A DNA stretch of 14,767 nt, from contig CABSNL010000049.1 of NCBI GenBank assembly GCA_902479095.1, positions 1 through 14,767 on the forward strand. The letters run 5' to 3'. The notes beneath the pieces were generated by a model that worked only from the letters and a program-made list of their open reading frames with translations, did no database searches and had not been told where the DNA came from. Numbering within the stretch: position 1 is the first letter of the stretch; each line of letters starts with the position of its first letter. The translations under genes and the position numbers were made by a program. This stretch comes from an uncultured Collinsella sp. (GTDB taxonomy: Bacteria > Actinomycetota > Coriobacteriia > Coriobacteriales > Coriobacteriaceae). Positions 5,528 through 14,724 of this stretch are shown here, piece after piece.

Positions 5528-6466
5528 TTAGTCCTGGAAGAGCGCCGTGGACAGGTAGCGCTCACCGGTATCGGCGAGCAGCGCCACGATGGTCTTGCCC
5601 TCGTTCTCGGGGCGCTTGGCCAGCTGTAGTGCGGCCCACACGGCGGCGCCGGACGAAATGCCCACGAGCACGCCCTCCTTGTGGCCCACGGCGCGGCCGG
5701 TCGCAAAGGCGTCGTCGTTCTCGACGGGGATGATCTCGTCGTAGACTTGGGTGTCGAGGACGTCGGGCACAAAACCGGCGCCGATACCCTGGATCTTGTG
5801 CGGGCCGGCTTGGCCCTTGGAGAGCACCGGGGAAGTGGCGGGCTCGACGGCGACGACCTTGATTTCGGGGTTCTGCTCCTTAAGGAACTCACCCACGCCG
5901 GTCACGGTGCCGCCGGTTCCAACGCCGGCGACGAAGATGTCGACCTCGCCGTCGGTGTCATCCCAGATCTCGGGGCCGGTCGTGGCCTTGTGGATGGCGG
6001 GGTTGGCGGGGTTCACAAACTGGCCGGCGATGATGCTGTTTGGCGTCTCCTTCTGCAGTTCCTCGGCCTTGGCGATGGCGCCCTTCATGCCCTTGGAACC
6101 GTCGGTGAGCACGAGCTGTGCGCCATATGCCTGCATAAGCTTGCGGCGTTCGACGGACATAGTCTCGGGCATGGTGATGATCACCTTGTAGCCGCGAGCC
6201 GCCGCCACCGAGGCGATGCCGACGCCGGTGTTGCCACTCGTGGGCTCGATGATGGTGTAGTCGCCGCCGCGCACGAGCTTGCCGGCCTTCTCGGCCTCGT
6301 CGATCATGTTCTTGGCGACGCGGTCTTTGACGGAGCCGGCGGGGTTGAAGTATTCCAGCTTGACGAGCACGCGGGCCTTGAGGTCCTCATCGGCCTCAAA
6401 GTGAGTGAGCTCCAGAAGCGGAGTGTGGCCGATAAGCTGATCGATGGACGTGTAAACATTGCTCAT
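5528..6466 (-). CDS. cysK: Cysteine synthase A (O-acetylserine sulfhydrylase)
   Basis: This 312-residue PLP enzyme makes L-cysteine from O-acetylserine and sulfide in the cytosol. The PLP lysine is Lys47 in NPAGSVKDR (41-49). The substrate loop TSGNTG is at 76-81, the phosphate-binding GTGGT at 183-187, and the serine of GISSGAA (269-275) should contact the pyridine nitrogen. The C-terminal GERYLST matches CysK rather than cystathionine beta-synthase, and the length is typical. GGAGG lies seven bases before the ATG at 6466. A well-spaced promoter and a leader of about 100 bases precede it. The neighbour on the other side is a divergent Rrf2 regulator, which suggests control by cysteine or sulfide status; that link is inferred from position. 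Confidence 0.95.
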   Translation of the reverse strand: MSNVYTSIDQLIGHTPLLELTHFEADEDLKARVLVKLEYFNPAGSVKDRVAKNMIDEAEKAGKLVRGGDYTIIEPTSGNTGVGIASVAAARGYKVIITMPETMSVERRKLMQAYGAQLVLTDGSKGMKGAIAKAEELQKETPNSIIAGQFVNPANPAIHKATTGPEIWDDTDGEVDIFVAGVGTGGTVTGVGEFLKEQNPEIKVVAVEPATSPVLSKGQAGPHKIQGIGAGFVPDVLDTQVYDEIIPVENDDAFATGRAVGHKEGVLVGISSGAAVWAALQLAKRPENEGKTIVALLADTGERYLSTALFQD

Positions 6467-6573
6467 GGTGAACCTCCAAAGTGTTCAAATGACTGGATAC
6501 CGTGTGGTTTTACGGTGTGTGTAGCAGCGAAACCCACAAACCTTATGGGTTGTTCGTTTTGCTGTTGGCAAGC

Positions 6574-6602
6574 ATAGTAGACAGTAAAGCCTAGTAACGC
6601 AA
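6574..6602 (-). promoter_or_regulatory. cysK promoter
   Basis: On the minus strand TTGCGT (6602-6597) and TACTAT (6579-6574) are separated by exactly 17 bases, predicting transcription from about 6567 and a leader of about 100 bases. The leader can form AACCCA/TGGGTT (6 bp) and ACCGT/ACGGT (5 bp) hairpins but shows no terminator and no riboswitch that I recognise. Confidence 0.55.
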
Positions 6603-6649
6603 TAGGAAATAGAAGATTATTACGAGTCGATTAACCATCTTGACCGGAA

Positions 6650-6683
6650 CGGGTATTTTCAAAACCAATATTTCGGCTAGAAT
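6650..6683 (+). promoter_or_regulatory. Possible rrf2 promoter and operator
   Basis: TAGAAT at 6678-6683 could be the -10 box, with a weak ATTTTC at 6655-6660, 17 bases upstream. The would-be -35 lies inside a partly symmetric GGTATTTTCAAAACC (6652-6666), a plausible autoregulatory site for an Rrf2 dimer. Symmetry is imperfect (two of seven pairs fail), so this remains a suggestion. Confidence 0.3.
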
Positions 6684-6719
6684 TTCTACGGACTAAATGA
6701 CCGAAAGGCAGCACTATAC

Positions 6720-7148
6720 ATGTTGGTTTCTACTAAGGGCAGATATGCCCTGCGCGTTATGGTCGATCTGGCCGAGCACCAGGCAGCCGGTCGCATCCCG
6801 CTCAAAGAGATCGCGGCGCGACAGGGGATTTCCGAGAAATATCTCGAGAACATCTTGGCTACGCTCGTGCGCGCCAACATGCTTTCGGGCATGCGTGGCA
6901 AGGGCGGCGGCTATGTGCTCACGCGTCCGCCCGAGCAGTACACGGTGGGCGAGATCCTGCGCCTGACCGAGGGTAGTCTGGCGCCGGTCGCCTGCCTGGA
7001 TGGCGACTGCAAGGGCTGCTCGCGATCTGATGAGTGCCCCACGCTCGACGTGTGGAAGAACCTGGACAAGCTCATCAACGACTACCTCGACGGTGTGACG
7101 CTCGATCAACTTGTCGCTCCCAACCATGGCTACGACTACGTCATCTAA
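6720..7148 (+). CDS. Rrf2-family transcriptional regulator with Cys cluster
   Basis: This 142-residue protein has the standard Rrf2 N-terminus (STKGRYALRVMVDLA, 4-18), a winged helix-turn-helix with the recognition region around 27-55, and the wing GMRGKGGGYVLTRP (57-70). After the long dimerisation helix it carries Cys92, Cys97, Cys100 and Cys106. Those lie where IscR has its three [2Fe-2S] cysteines, but the spacing differs from the C-x5-C-x5-C pattern I recall for IscR, and there is a fourth Cys. CymR-type cysteine regulators usually lack these cysteines. A Fe-S or thiol sensor controlling the divergent cysK is the best reading; IscR-like or CymR-like naming cannot be settled. AAAGG lies 11 bases before the ATG. 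Confidence 0.9.
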   Translation: MLVSTKGRYALRVMVDLAEHQAAGRIPLKEIAARQGISEKYLENILATLVRANMLSGMRGKGGGYVLTRPPEQYTVGEILRLTEGSLAPVACLDGDCKGCSRSDECPTLDVWKNLDKLINDYLDGVTLDQLVAPNHGYDYVI

Positions 7149-7217
7149 CCCACACCTGCATTTGGGGACGGGGTGGAAATGGTAGATTTTCTCGCCCTTT
7201 GAGACTTGGCAAATAAG

Positions 7218-7254
7218 AAGGCCGCCCATTTTTGCGATGGGCGGCCTTTGTTTT
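7218..7254 (+). terminator. Intrinsic terminator of the rrf2 gene
   Basis: A perfect 12-bp stem (AAGGCCGCCCAT at 7218-7229, complement at 7237-7248) with a seven-base loop is followed by TGTTTT. A second, smaller hairpin (7272-7277 with 7283-7288) overlaps the approach to the stop codon of the opposing gene. Confidence 0.9.
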
Positions 7255-7289
7255 GGGCTGTTGAGACGGACACGGCCGGAATGGCCGTT

Positions 7290-7655
7290 TTAGTCCTCGG
7301 CGATGCTGTCGAGGATGCTGCGCGTGATGGACACCAGGATGCTGCCCATAAAGGCCGATCCAAAGCTGGCGATGGAGATGCCGACGCCCAGCAGGTTGAC
7401 CGACAGGTAACTCGCGAGCTCAAGCATAAAGCTGTTGACGACAAGCTGGAAAATGCCCAGCGTAATGATCGTGAGCGGCAGCGAGATGACCGTGAGGAAC
7501 GGTTTGACGAACGAATCGACAATGTTCAGGAACAGTCCCACAAAGGCAAAGCAGACCCAGGTCTCGGCAAAGCCGAAGGGTTGGATACCGGGGACGAGGA
7601 ACGTGGCGATCGCGATGGCGATCGAGGTGAAGAGCCAGTTAAGCATAAAGCGCAT
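7290..7655 (-). CDS. Holin-like four-helix membrane protein (PF04020 type)
   Basis: This 121-residue protein has hydrophobic segments at about 5-22, 31-50, 53-77 and 86-110. The stretch GLFLNIVDSFVKPFLTVISLPLTIITLG (from residue 40) has the asparagine plus K-P pattern of the family named after mycobacteriophage holin 4 and including YvlD-like proteins. Despite the name, members are common on bacterial chromosomes outside prophages, and no phage gene is nearby here, so lysis function should not be assumed. Its role is unknown; inner-membrane location is clear. An AAAGGA site stands about ten bases before the ATG. It converges with the rrf2 gene. Confidence 0.85.
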   Translation of the reverse strand: MRFMLNWLFTSIAIAIATFLVPGIQPFGFAETWVCFAFVGLFLNIVDSFVKPFLTVISLPLTIITLGIFQLVVNSFMLELASYLSVNLLGVGISIASFGSAFMGSILVSITRSILDSIAED

Positions 7656-7843
7656 GGCGTGAATCCTTTCTTGCGCCGGGGTTGCTGGCGTCGCGTGAAG
7701 CGGCTTGCGGCGGCGACCTGGATGGTTGCGCGGGCGCGCCGCGGTGTTTGGGCGCCCATTGTCTCAAATATTCGTGGAGCTTACGTGCGCATACGGTTTC
7801 TAAACGGCGTTCGTCCTGAAAAACGCGCCGCTGGCAGAGAGTC

Positions 7844-7874
7844 TTGTCGCTTTAGTTTGGTGGTGTGCTACACT
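7844..7874 (+). promoter_or_regulatory. Probable promoter of the TrpR-like gene
   Basis: TTGTCG (7844-7849) and TACACT (7869-7874) are 19 bases apart, and TGC directly before the -10 gives an extended -10. The predicted transcript starts near 7881 and opens with a hairpin: GGGCAA (7880-7885) pairs with TTGCCC (7898-7903), enclosing GCC/GGC. The leader is about 100 bases. The remaining bases 7656-7843 show nothing I can name. Confidence 0.45.
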
Positions 7875-7979
7875 GCTACGGGCAAAAGCCACAGGCGTTG
7901 CCCTATTGCATAGAACGGGCGAACGATGCCCGATGTCAGTATCAACTTCGATGCCTTTTGGCGGGTTTGGCGGTGATCG

Positions 7980-8279
7980 ATGAATATCGAGAACATGTTT
8001 GACAAGCCTGATGTCAAGCAGCTGGTCCACGCATTTAGCCTTTTGGACGACGAGAAGGATATCCAGGCGTTTTTGACCGATATCTGCACGCCGCGCGAGA
8101 TTTGCGACCTTTCTCAGCGTTTGCAGGTTGCGCGCTATTTGGACGAGGGCGAGCCTTATGTTGAGGTTCAGGCCCGTACCGGCGCTTCGTCCACCACGGT
8201 GAGCCGCGTTTCAAAGGCGCTGAACGGCGAGTACGGTGGCTACCGCAAGATCCTCATTAAGTTGGAGGATGGCGAGTAG
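7980..8279 (+). CDS. TrpR-like protein, YerC/YecD family
   Basis: This 99-residue protein belongs to the TrpR superfamily branch typified by Bacillus YerC. The family stretch EICDLSQRLQVARYL (40-54) is followed by a helix-turn-helix at about 58-80, VEVQARTGASSTTVSRVSKAL, and a short tail. It is a predicted cytosolic DNA-binding dimer. Whether it binds tryptophan is unknown; no trp genes are nearby. The start is supported by GGCGGTGATC (7969-7978), which matches the anti-Shine-Dalgarno end of 16S rRNA at nine of ten bases, with the core six bases before ATG. It is monocistronic, with a terminator 23 bases after the stop. Confidence 0.88.
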   Translation: MNIENMFDKPDVKQLVHAFSLLDDEKDIQAFLTDICTPREICDLSQRLQVARYLDEGEPYVEVQARTGASSTTVSRVSKALNGEYGGYRKILIKLEDGE

Positions 8280-8302
8280 GCCGCGCCAAAAACGAATTGT
8301 GC

Positions 8303-8329
8303 AAAACCGCTCCTCCGGGGGCGGTTTTT
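8303..8329 (+). terminator. Intrinsic terminator of the TrpR-like gene
   Basis: AAAACCGC (8303-8310) pairs with GCGGTTTT (8321-8328), with inner CC/GG pairing possible in the loop, and runs into a T-tract. The A-tract on the 5' side is also typical. No firm promoter for the next gene is seen in 8330-8462; a TAGGAT box at 8418-8423 is a weak candidate. Confidence 0.88.
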
Positions 8330-8462
8330 ATATGCCCGCAATCGGCTGGTGCGTTGGGTTCAGGTTGCTTTGTACCAAAAGATGGAACTGCGGTGGCAAT
8401 GTGTCCGCTTGGGCGGGTAGGATGGATGCATTGATTATTGCGAACGGTTTGAGCGGAGGACC

Positions 8463-11400
8463 ATGCCTGTTCGAATCTATACCACCAATGCCGGCACGGA
8501 TTTGAGCGATGCCGAGTCGGCGCTGCTTGCCGACCTTATTGCCCGTCACGGGCGTGCCGTGTTGCTGGCACCAACGTTTGCCGAGCTCGATCTGTGCCGT
8601 CATGATGCGGCGGAAGCCGGCATTTCGCTGGGTATCGACTACAAGACACCCGCATCGTGGCTTCGCTCGCTTTGGGAGCTTTTGGGCGACGGGCGCGGTT
8701 TCGTCGACAACCTGCAACGTCAGATGCTGTTTTCGGATATGATTGCCCGCCGCGACGATGCCGACCTGCAGCCGCTTTCGCGTAGCCAGGGCACGGTGCG
8801 CATGCTCGCGCGCATGGCTCGCGATGTGCTTCCGGGTGTGGCGGGGACTGGTGCCGAGCGTTGCTGCGACAACGTTTGCAAGCCCAAGCCCAAAAGCGAT
8901 GCCGAGGCTCGTGTGTTTGAGCTTTTGCGTGCCTACGCGGGCGGTTTGGACCGTCGAGATATGGTCGAGTCCTGCGAGGCAGCTGACATTATGGCCGGCG
9001 CTTTGACCGACAGCCTGCCGGCGTGCACCCGCGCCGTTTGCGTGCGCGGCGTCACGTCATTTACGTATAGCCTGCTCGAGCTGCTGTCCGCCGTGGCAAA
9101 CAACGGGGGAGAGGTTGTCGTGCTGCTCGCCCGCGAGCAAGCGGCGATGCGTGAGGAGCTGGCCACGGCCCTTGATGCCCGCGGTGTGCTGTTTGAGGTT
9201 GCACCGCTGGACGAGGATGCTGGCGCTCCCGCGACTGCTCCAAAGTCCGTCGCACGTCCTGCCTTTGTGGAAGTCGCCGGCCCCCATGCCCGTGCTCATG
9301 TCTATGCGGACGCCATCGATAAGTTGGTGAAAGCGCACAAGGAGTCCAAGGCCGATAAAGCTACTGCAACGCCCGCCGACCCTGTGCGCGTGCTCGTTGT
9401 TTCTGCCCGGGCATCCCAGCTGTTCGGTGAGCTCGCCTCTCGTCTGGCGGCGCGTCACATTGCGTCCGAGACGACCGAGTTCACGGCGTTTTCCCAGTCC
9501 ATCGCGGGCAGGCAGTTTACGGCGCTCGCCAACCTGATCGAGCGTATGAAAGCCGCCGACGAGGGCACCGCTTCCAAGACCGAGTGGTGGCCCGCTCCAG
9601 AGCTTACCGACTGGATTTATAGCCCGCTTTCGGGTACTGACGCCGCGAGCGCCCGCGGCTTCGACAAGAACATGCGCCTGTCGCGCAGCAAGACCACTGC
9701 GGGCGTCAAGAGCCTGCTGCAGAGTGTGCAGGGCCAGGTGAGGGGCGCCCGCAAGGCCGCCAACGACGATAACTGGTTTAAGAATGTGCCGTGCGTGGTC
9801 TCGGACGTGTTTCAGGCGCTGTGGCGCGACAAACCCGTGACGGCGCTCAAGGCCATGCTCGCCGTTGCAGAGGCGCTGCCCGATCGCGCTCTAGGCGGTC
9901 TTGACGGCCAGGCCCGTCGCCAGGCAGAGACGGCTTTGCTGCGCCATGCCATCGACATCCTTATGAACGATGCTCGCGCGCTCGACGTGTCGCAGGCCGC
10001 GACCGTGCCGGTTCTCGACGGCGTTCGAACCAGGGTGGACAAGCGCAGCACCGCTTACGATTACGAGACCTACGAGGTCGATCGCACGCCACGGGCGCAA
10101 GTGCGCTTCGTGTCGCTTGCCGATGCGTCGGTTTTGCGTCCTGGCGGCTACGATGCCGTGCTGTTTGCCGATGTCGACCTGGACAGCTATCCGCTTTCGC
10201 ACGAAGAGGGCCCGCTTGCCACGTTGACGGCCGAGCTGCGCCGCGACGGCGTGTCTTTGGAGCCCGCCGCCCTGCTGCGCGTGCGCTTTGGCCGTGCAAT
10301 GCAGGCGACGAGCGGTCCGGTCGCGCTTGCCCGCGTGACACACGATCGCCAGGCGCGCGAGTGCTACCCGGCAGCCGTATGGACCGAGCTGCGGGCACAT
10401 GCCGAGGCCGCTGGCGCTGCCAAGCCCACGTGCGTGGGCGAGGGCGATATCATCGCCGACTTTGATCCCGCGGCAGGTGAAGGCCTCAAGCGCGAGCGCG
10501 TGACCTGTGAAGCCCCTCAGCATCTGAGTGCCGAGGCCGTGCCGTATTTGGTCCTGCGCCGTCGCGATGGCGAGGGTGAGGACGCGCCGCTCGTGCCGCG
10601 TCTGACGTCCGCCTCGCAGATCGAGGCCTATTCTACCTGCCCACTGTGCTGGTTCGTGTCGTATCGCGTCAAGCCCCAGTCGATCGACGCGGGCTTTGGC
10701 AACATGGAGAAGGGCAACTTTGTTCACGACGTGCTGGAGCATCTGCATGCCCGTCTGCCCCAAGAGGGCATGGAGCGCGTGACGCCCGAGAATCTGCCGC
10801 GTGCACAGGAGCTGCTGCACGAGGTCTTTGACGAGACGTTGGCCGAGCACGCCGGCAAGCGCGGCACGGAGGGCCCGCTGGTGCCGCTCTCTGCGGTGGA
10901 GGAACGCCAGGTGGCCGAGATCTTGCCGCAGCTGGAGGGCGTCCTTGCCTACGAGTCCGAGGCGCTGACTCCTTTTGCTCCGCGCTACCTGGAGTTTGCC
11001 TTTAACGATCTTAACGTTGAGTATGCCGGTTGGCCGCTCGGCGGGCGCATCGACCGCGTAGATGTGGATGCCGAGAATCGCGCCGTGGTAATCGACTACA
11101 AGCATCGCACGGGCGTTGAGGAGTTTAAGCTCGCCGACCCTACGGTGCGCGACGAGGAATCGGGCACGGCGCCCATCGACGATCCGCGCTGGTTGCCACC
11201 ACATACCCAGACGCTCATCTACGCCCAGGCCATGCGCCGAGCGCTGGATTTGGACACCCGCGCGGCGCTCTACTTTTCGACCAAGGGCGGCAAACCGGCG
11301 TTGCGAGGCGCAGCGAGTGCCGAGCTGCTCGAGGAGGAGCGTGGTGACGGTCGCATCCCGGGCCTTAAGAAAGGTTTCCCCGGCGAGGGTGGCAGCATGG

Positions 11401-11561
11401 ACTTCGACGCCCTGCTCGATCGCGTGGAGGCCGGCATCGCCGAGCGTCTGCGCGAGCTCGAGGCGGGCAACGTTGCCGCCGTCGACCCGACGTCGGCTCA
11501 GGCCGCGCATGCGCGCTGCTCGTATAACCACGAAGGAACGTTTGTAAGGAGGGACGTGTAG
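8463..11561 (+). CDS. AddB-like PD-(D/E)XK nuclease, recombination-repair subunit
   Basis: This 1032-residue protein has the size and C-terminus of AddB, partner of AddA in resecting double-strand breaks to load RecA. The nuclease domain starts with SASQIEAYSTCPLCWF (about 717-732), then GNFVHDVLEHL, and the catalytic set GRIDR (Asp864) and VIDYK (Asp878, Lys880). The N-terminal helicase-like region has no Walker A motif, unlike Bacillus AddB, so it is probably an inactive scaffold. Fe-S cysteines are reduced: Cys726 and Cys1019 are present, but the C-terminal C-x2-C-x5-C cluster of classical AddB is CSYNHEGTF here; Cys729 is extra. GGAGG sits just before the ATG. Its stop is three bases before the next gene. 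An AdnA-like origin is the alternative. Confidence 0.85.
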   Translation: MPVRIYTTNAGTDLSDAESALLADLIARHGRAVLLAPTFAELDLCRHDAAEAGISLGIDYKTPASWLRSLWELLGDGRGFVDNLQRQMLFSDMIARRDDADLQPLSRSQGTVRMLARMARDVLPGVAGTGAERCCDNVCKPKPKSDAEARVFELLRAYAGGLDRRDMVESCEAADIMAGALTDSLPACTRAVCVRGVTSFTYSLLELLSAVANNGGEVVVLLAREQAAMREELATALDARGVLFEVAPLDEDAGAPATAPKSVARPAFVEVAGPHARAHVYADAIDKLVKAHKESKADKATATPADPVRVLVVSARASQLFGELASRLAARHIASETTEFTAFSQSIAGRQFTALANLIERMKAADEGTASKTEWWPAPELTDWIYSPLSGTDAASARGFDKNMRLSRSKTTAGVKSLLQSVQGQVRGARKAANDDNWFKNVPCVVSDVFQALWRDKPVTALKAMLAVAEALPDRALGGLDGQARRQAETALLRHAIDILMNDARALDVSQAATVPVLDGVRTRVDKRSTAYDYETYEVDRTPRAQVRFVSLADASVLRPGGYDAVLFADVDLDSYPLSHEEGPLATLTAELRRDGVSLEPAALLRVRFGRAMQATSGPVALARVTHDRQARECYPAAVWTELRAHAEAAGAAKPTCVGEGDIIADFDPAAGEGLKRERVTCEAPQHLSAEAVPYLVLRRRDGEGEDAPLVPRLTSASQIEAYSTCPLCWFVSYRVKPQSIDAGFGNMEKGNFVHDVLEHLHARLPQEGMERVTPENLPRAQELLHEVFDETLAEHAGKRGTEGPLVPLSAVEERQVAEILPQLEGVLAYESEALTPFAPRYLEFAFNDLNVEYAGWPLGGRIDRVDVDAENRAVVIDYKHRTGVEEFKLADPTVRDEESGTAPIDDPRWLPPHTQTLIYAQAMRRALDLDTRAALYFSTKGGKPALRGAASAELLEEERGDGRIPGLKKGFPGEGGSMDFDALLDRVEAGIAERLRELEAGNVAAVDPTSAQAAHARCSYNHEGTFVRRDV

Positions 11562-11564
11562 ACC

Positions 11565-14500
11565 ATGGATCTTTCGACTTTGATGCCGCAACAGCTGCAG
11601 ATCGTCAAAACGCTCGACCGTCCGCTGTTTGTCTCGGCGGGCGCCGGTTCGGGCAAGACCTTTACCCTCACGCGCCGCATCGTCTACGCACTCTCTCCCG
11701 AATCCGGTCCGTTCGTTGAGCATCTGGACCAGGTGCTCGCTATTACCTTTACCAAAGATGCCGCGGCCGAGATTCGTGACCGCGTGCGCCGCGCGCTCAT
11801 CGACGAGGGCATGGACGAGGAAGCACTGACCGTCGACGACGCGTGGATCTCGACCATTCACGGCATGTGCTCGCGTATCCTGCGCGCGCACGCGCTGGAG
11901 CTGGGCATCGATCCCGAGTTCACAGTGCTCACCGATACCGACGAGCTCATGGATCAGGCTGTCGAGCATGTGCTGGGTCGCGCAACGGCGCCCGATGCCG
12001 CCCCCGAGCTCGCGGCATCGCTCAAGGCCCTCTACGCCTGGTATCCCATGGCGGGCGAGGGCGGTTCCTTTGGCGCCGGTACGACCATCAAGGGTCTGGT
12101 GCGCGACCTGCTGGAGCTGTCGAGTCAGTTGCCGGGCGGTATGGACGACGTGCGCGTGGCGCGCGGCCAGGCCGATACCTCTGCACTCGCCGATGCCTAT
12201 CGCGCGGCGCTGGGCGCAAGCAAGGCCGCGACCGAGAAGGCGCAGGTGGCGCTCGATGCCATCGACGCGTTCGAGGCGAGCGGCAAGACCATGGTCGATG
12301 CGGCGCGACTCATGATGTCGTGCACCATGCCGCGCGCGAGCAAGGCATTCCCCAAGGAGCAGGTCGAGCTGCTCAAGGCCGAGGCCGCCGATGCGTTTAT
12401 CAATATCGTGCTTGCCTGCGGTGGCCCGGCGCTCGATGCGCTGGTGGGTCTGGCCCGTTCCGTCGAGGCCGAGTATCGCGCATTGAAGGCTGCCCAGTCC
12501 GCCCTCGATAATAACGACCTGCTGCGTATGGCCTACGAGGCCCTGCGCGATTACCCTGCCATCCGTGCTGCGTACGAGGGCCGCTTTAAGATGGTCATGA
12601 TCGACGAGTTCCAGGACACCGACCAGATGCAGGTCGATTTGATTCGCTATCTGACGGGCGCGGGGGAGCGCGCGTTGTGCACCGTGGGCGATGCGCAGCA
12701 GTCGATCTACCGCTTCCGTGGCGCCGAGGTCGAGGTGTTCCGTCGTCAGGAGCGCAAGGTGGGCTCGTCTGCCGCGCCCGAGGCGACTGCCGTGGCCGAT
12801 GCCCCTGCCGGCGAGCTCGTCAAACTCGTGCGCAACTTCCGCAGCCATGACGAGGTGCTGCGTTACGTGGCACGCGTCTTCGACGGCGATGACGGCGGCC
12901 TGATGCAGGGCTTTTTGGATCTTGAGGCGAGCGACGGCCGCAAGGACACGCTGGTGGCAGACGCTTCGCGTCGCCAGGCCCTCTTTGTTGCCGGCGGCAG
13001 TACGCAGGAGCGCACGCAGGCCAAGGCCCGTGCGATCGCCGAGCGATTCCGCGCGCTTGCCGATGCCGGCCAGCCCCAGGGCGGCATGGTACTGCTACTG
13101 GGCCGCATGACCAACGCCGACGTCTACGCCCAGGCCTTCCGCGATCAGGGGCTCGACTGCGTGATCGCGGGCGGCTCGGTCTTTGCCCAGGCTGCCGAGG
13201 TGCAGACGGTGCGTGCCCTGGTCTGCGCGCTCGCCAATCCGGCCGATACGGCGCAGGGCCTTATGCCGCTGCTCGCCTCGCCGATGTTTGCGCTCGGCGC
13301 CCAGGAGTTCCTGGCGCTGGCGACCAAGCTCGACGAGCAGACGGGCGAGACGTCGCGCCGCAATATCGATGTGGGCATTATGAGCGATTCCGATGTGCCG
13401 GGTTTGCAGAACCTGCCGCTCGTGACGCGTGCCCGCGAGGTGCTGCGCTACGCGCTTCGTCGCGTGGGACGCGACTCGTTCGCCGCCATCGCGCGCGACG
13501 TGGTCAACGCCTCCGGCTGGTTCGTGCGTCTGGCGCAGCGCGGCCCCGAGGGCAAGGCCATTGCCGCCAACGTGCTCAAGGCGCTCGACGCCGTGGCCGA
13601 GGCAGAGGCCGAGCTCGGCAATTCTCCGCGCTCCATCGCGCTCGCCTTCGACCGCTTCTTGGCGGGCAAGGAGGCCCCGGGCGCGCTCAACGAGGAGGGT
13701 GACGGCGCGGTACGCATCATGACCGTGCATGCGTCCAAGGGTCTGGAATATCCGGTCGTGGCGGTCGCCGAGTGCTTTGGCGTGCGTAAGTCCTCGGGTG
13801 CGGCACAGATGGGTCGCGTCGACGGTGGGGCGCAAGTCGTGGCACTGCCTGCTCGTTTTGATGGCGTTAAGCTTGCCGACGGGACCTTCGTGAAGGGCGA
13901 CGACGTCAAAAAGCAGTTTGAGCACGCGTTTAAGGGCAAGGGTACGTCGCTGTGGCTGCCGCCGGAGCTCATGGAGGACGTCTGTGCGACGGGTTCTCCC
14001 GCCGAGGCATTTGCCCGCCTGCGTAACGACGACCTGCGGCTTTCGCTCGAGGAGCGGGCCCGCTTGCTCTACGTTGCCATGACGCGTGCGGGCGAGCTGG
14101 TGATCTTGGCGATGGATGCTGGCGTGAGCCGCGGCAAGGTGACGGCGCCGACCTTCGACGTCGAGACCGATCTGACCTACGACGTGCTGCGCCGCATCCT
14201 GCCGACCGACAGTCTGGACATGCCGCAGCTCGATAGCGACCGTTTGGTGTTCGACAACTCCAAGCCGGGCGATTACGAGCTCATCTCGCTGGCGGACTTT
14301 ACGTTTGGTGAGCAGGCGTTTGAGGCCAACGCTTCGCTGGATGCCGAGGACAGGCTCGTTCGCGGCGATGTCGATGTCGCTGATAATGCTTCGCGCTCAA
14401 CTGTGCCCGGTCCTGCCGACCCCGAGCCCGATGCGTTTGAGCTTGTGTATCCCCAGGCAGTGGGCGTGCGCATGGGCATCTGTCCGTTCCCGGTGCGTGA

Positions 14501-14724
14501 CTCGTATAGCTACTCGTCAATTGCCGCGGCACTGCATGCCGAGGCCGAGGACCGTGCCGCCGAGACGCGCGTGCCCATGGACGAGGCTGGCGATAATGCG
14601 GAGTCGGATGGCTCGGAGATGACGGATGCGGACGTGGCTGCTGTCGAGCCCGCCGGCAATCCCATGGCGCTGGGCTCGGCCTTCCACGCCGCCTGCCAGT
14701 GGCTCATCGAGATGGGTGCCGATG
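11565..14724 (+). CDS. AddA-like UvrD/RecB-type helicase-nuclease, 3' truncated
   Basis: The frame gives 1053 codons of SF1 helicase before genomic sequence ends. Visible motifs are Walker A AGAGSGKT (25-32), ITFTKDAAAEIR (motif Ia), Walker B MIDEFQDTD (from 345; Asp347, Glu348), GDAQQSIYRFRGA (motif III), NFRSHDEVL (motif IV), MTVHASKGLEYPVV (motif V, from 719) and LLYVAMTRA (motif VI, around 834-842). Near the end GSAFHAACQWLIEMG is the opening of a RecB-type nuclease domain, so the catalytic Asp-x-Lys and probably 100 or more residues are missing. AAGGAGGG at 11546-11553, inside the addB 3' end, precedes the ATG by 11 bases, indicating coupled expression. The frame stays open through the adapter to the window end, but residues after Ala-Asp at the junction (VSYTHLTLPTK) are adapter-encoded. 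Confidence 0.93.

Noticed and set aside
7290..7655. Prophage remnant suggested by the holin-like protein
   Set aside because: PF04020-type proteins are common chromosomal membrane proteins and no endolysin, tail, integrase or att-like repeat is nearby.
9891..12848. Very long (985-codon) open frame on the minus strand
   Set aside because: It lies antisense to the clear AddB and AddA genes, has no ribosome-binding site or family motifs, and such frames are expected opposite GC-rich genes.
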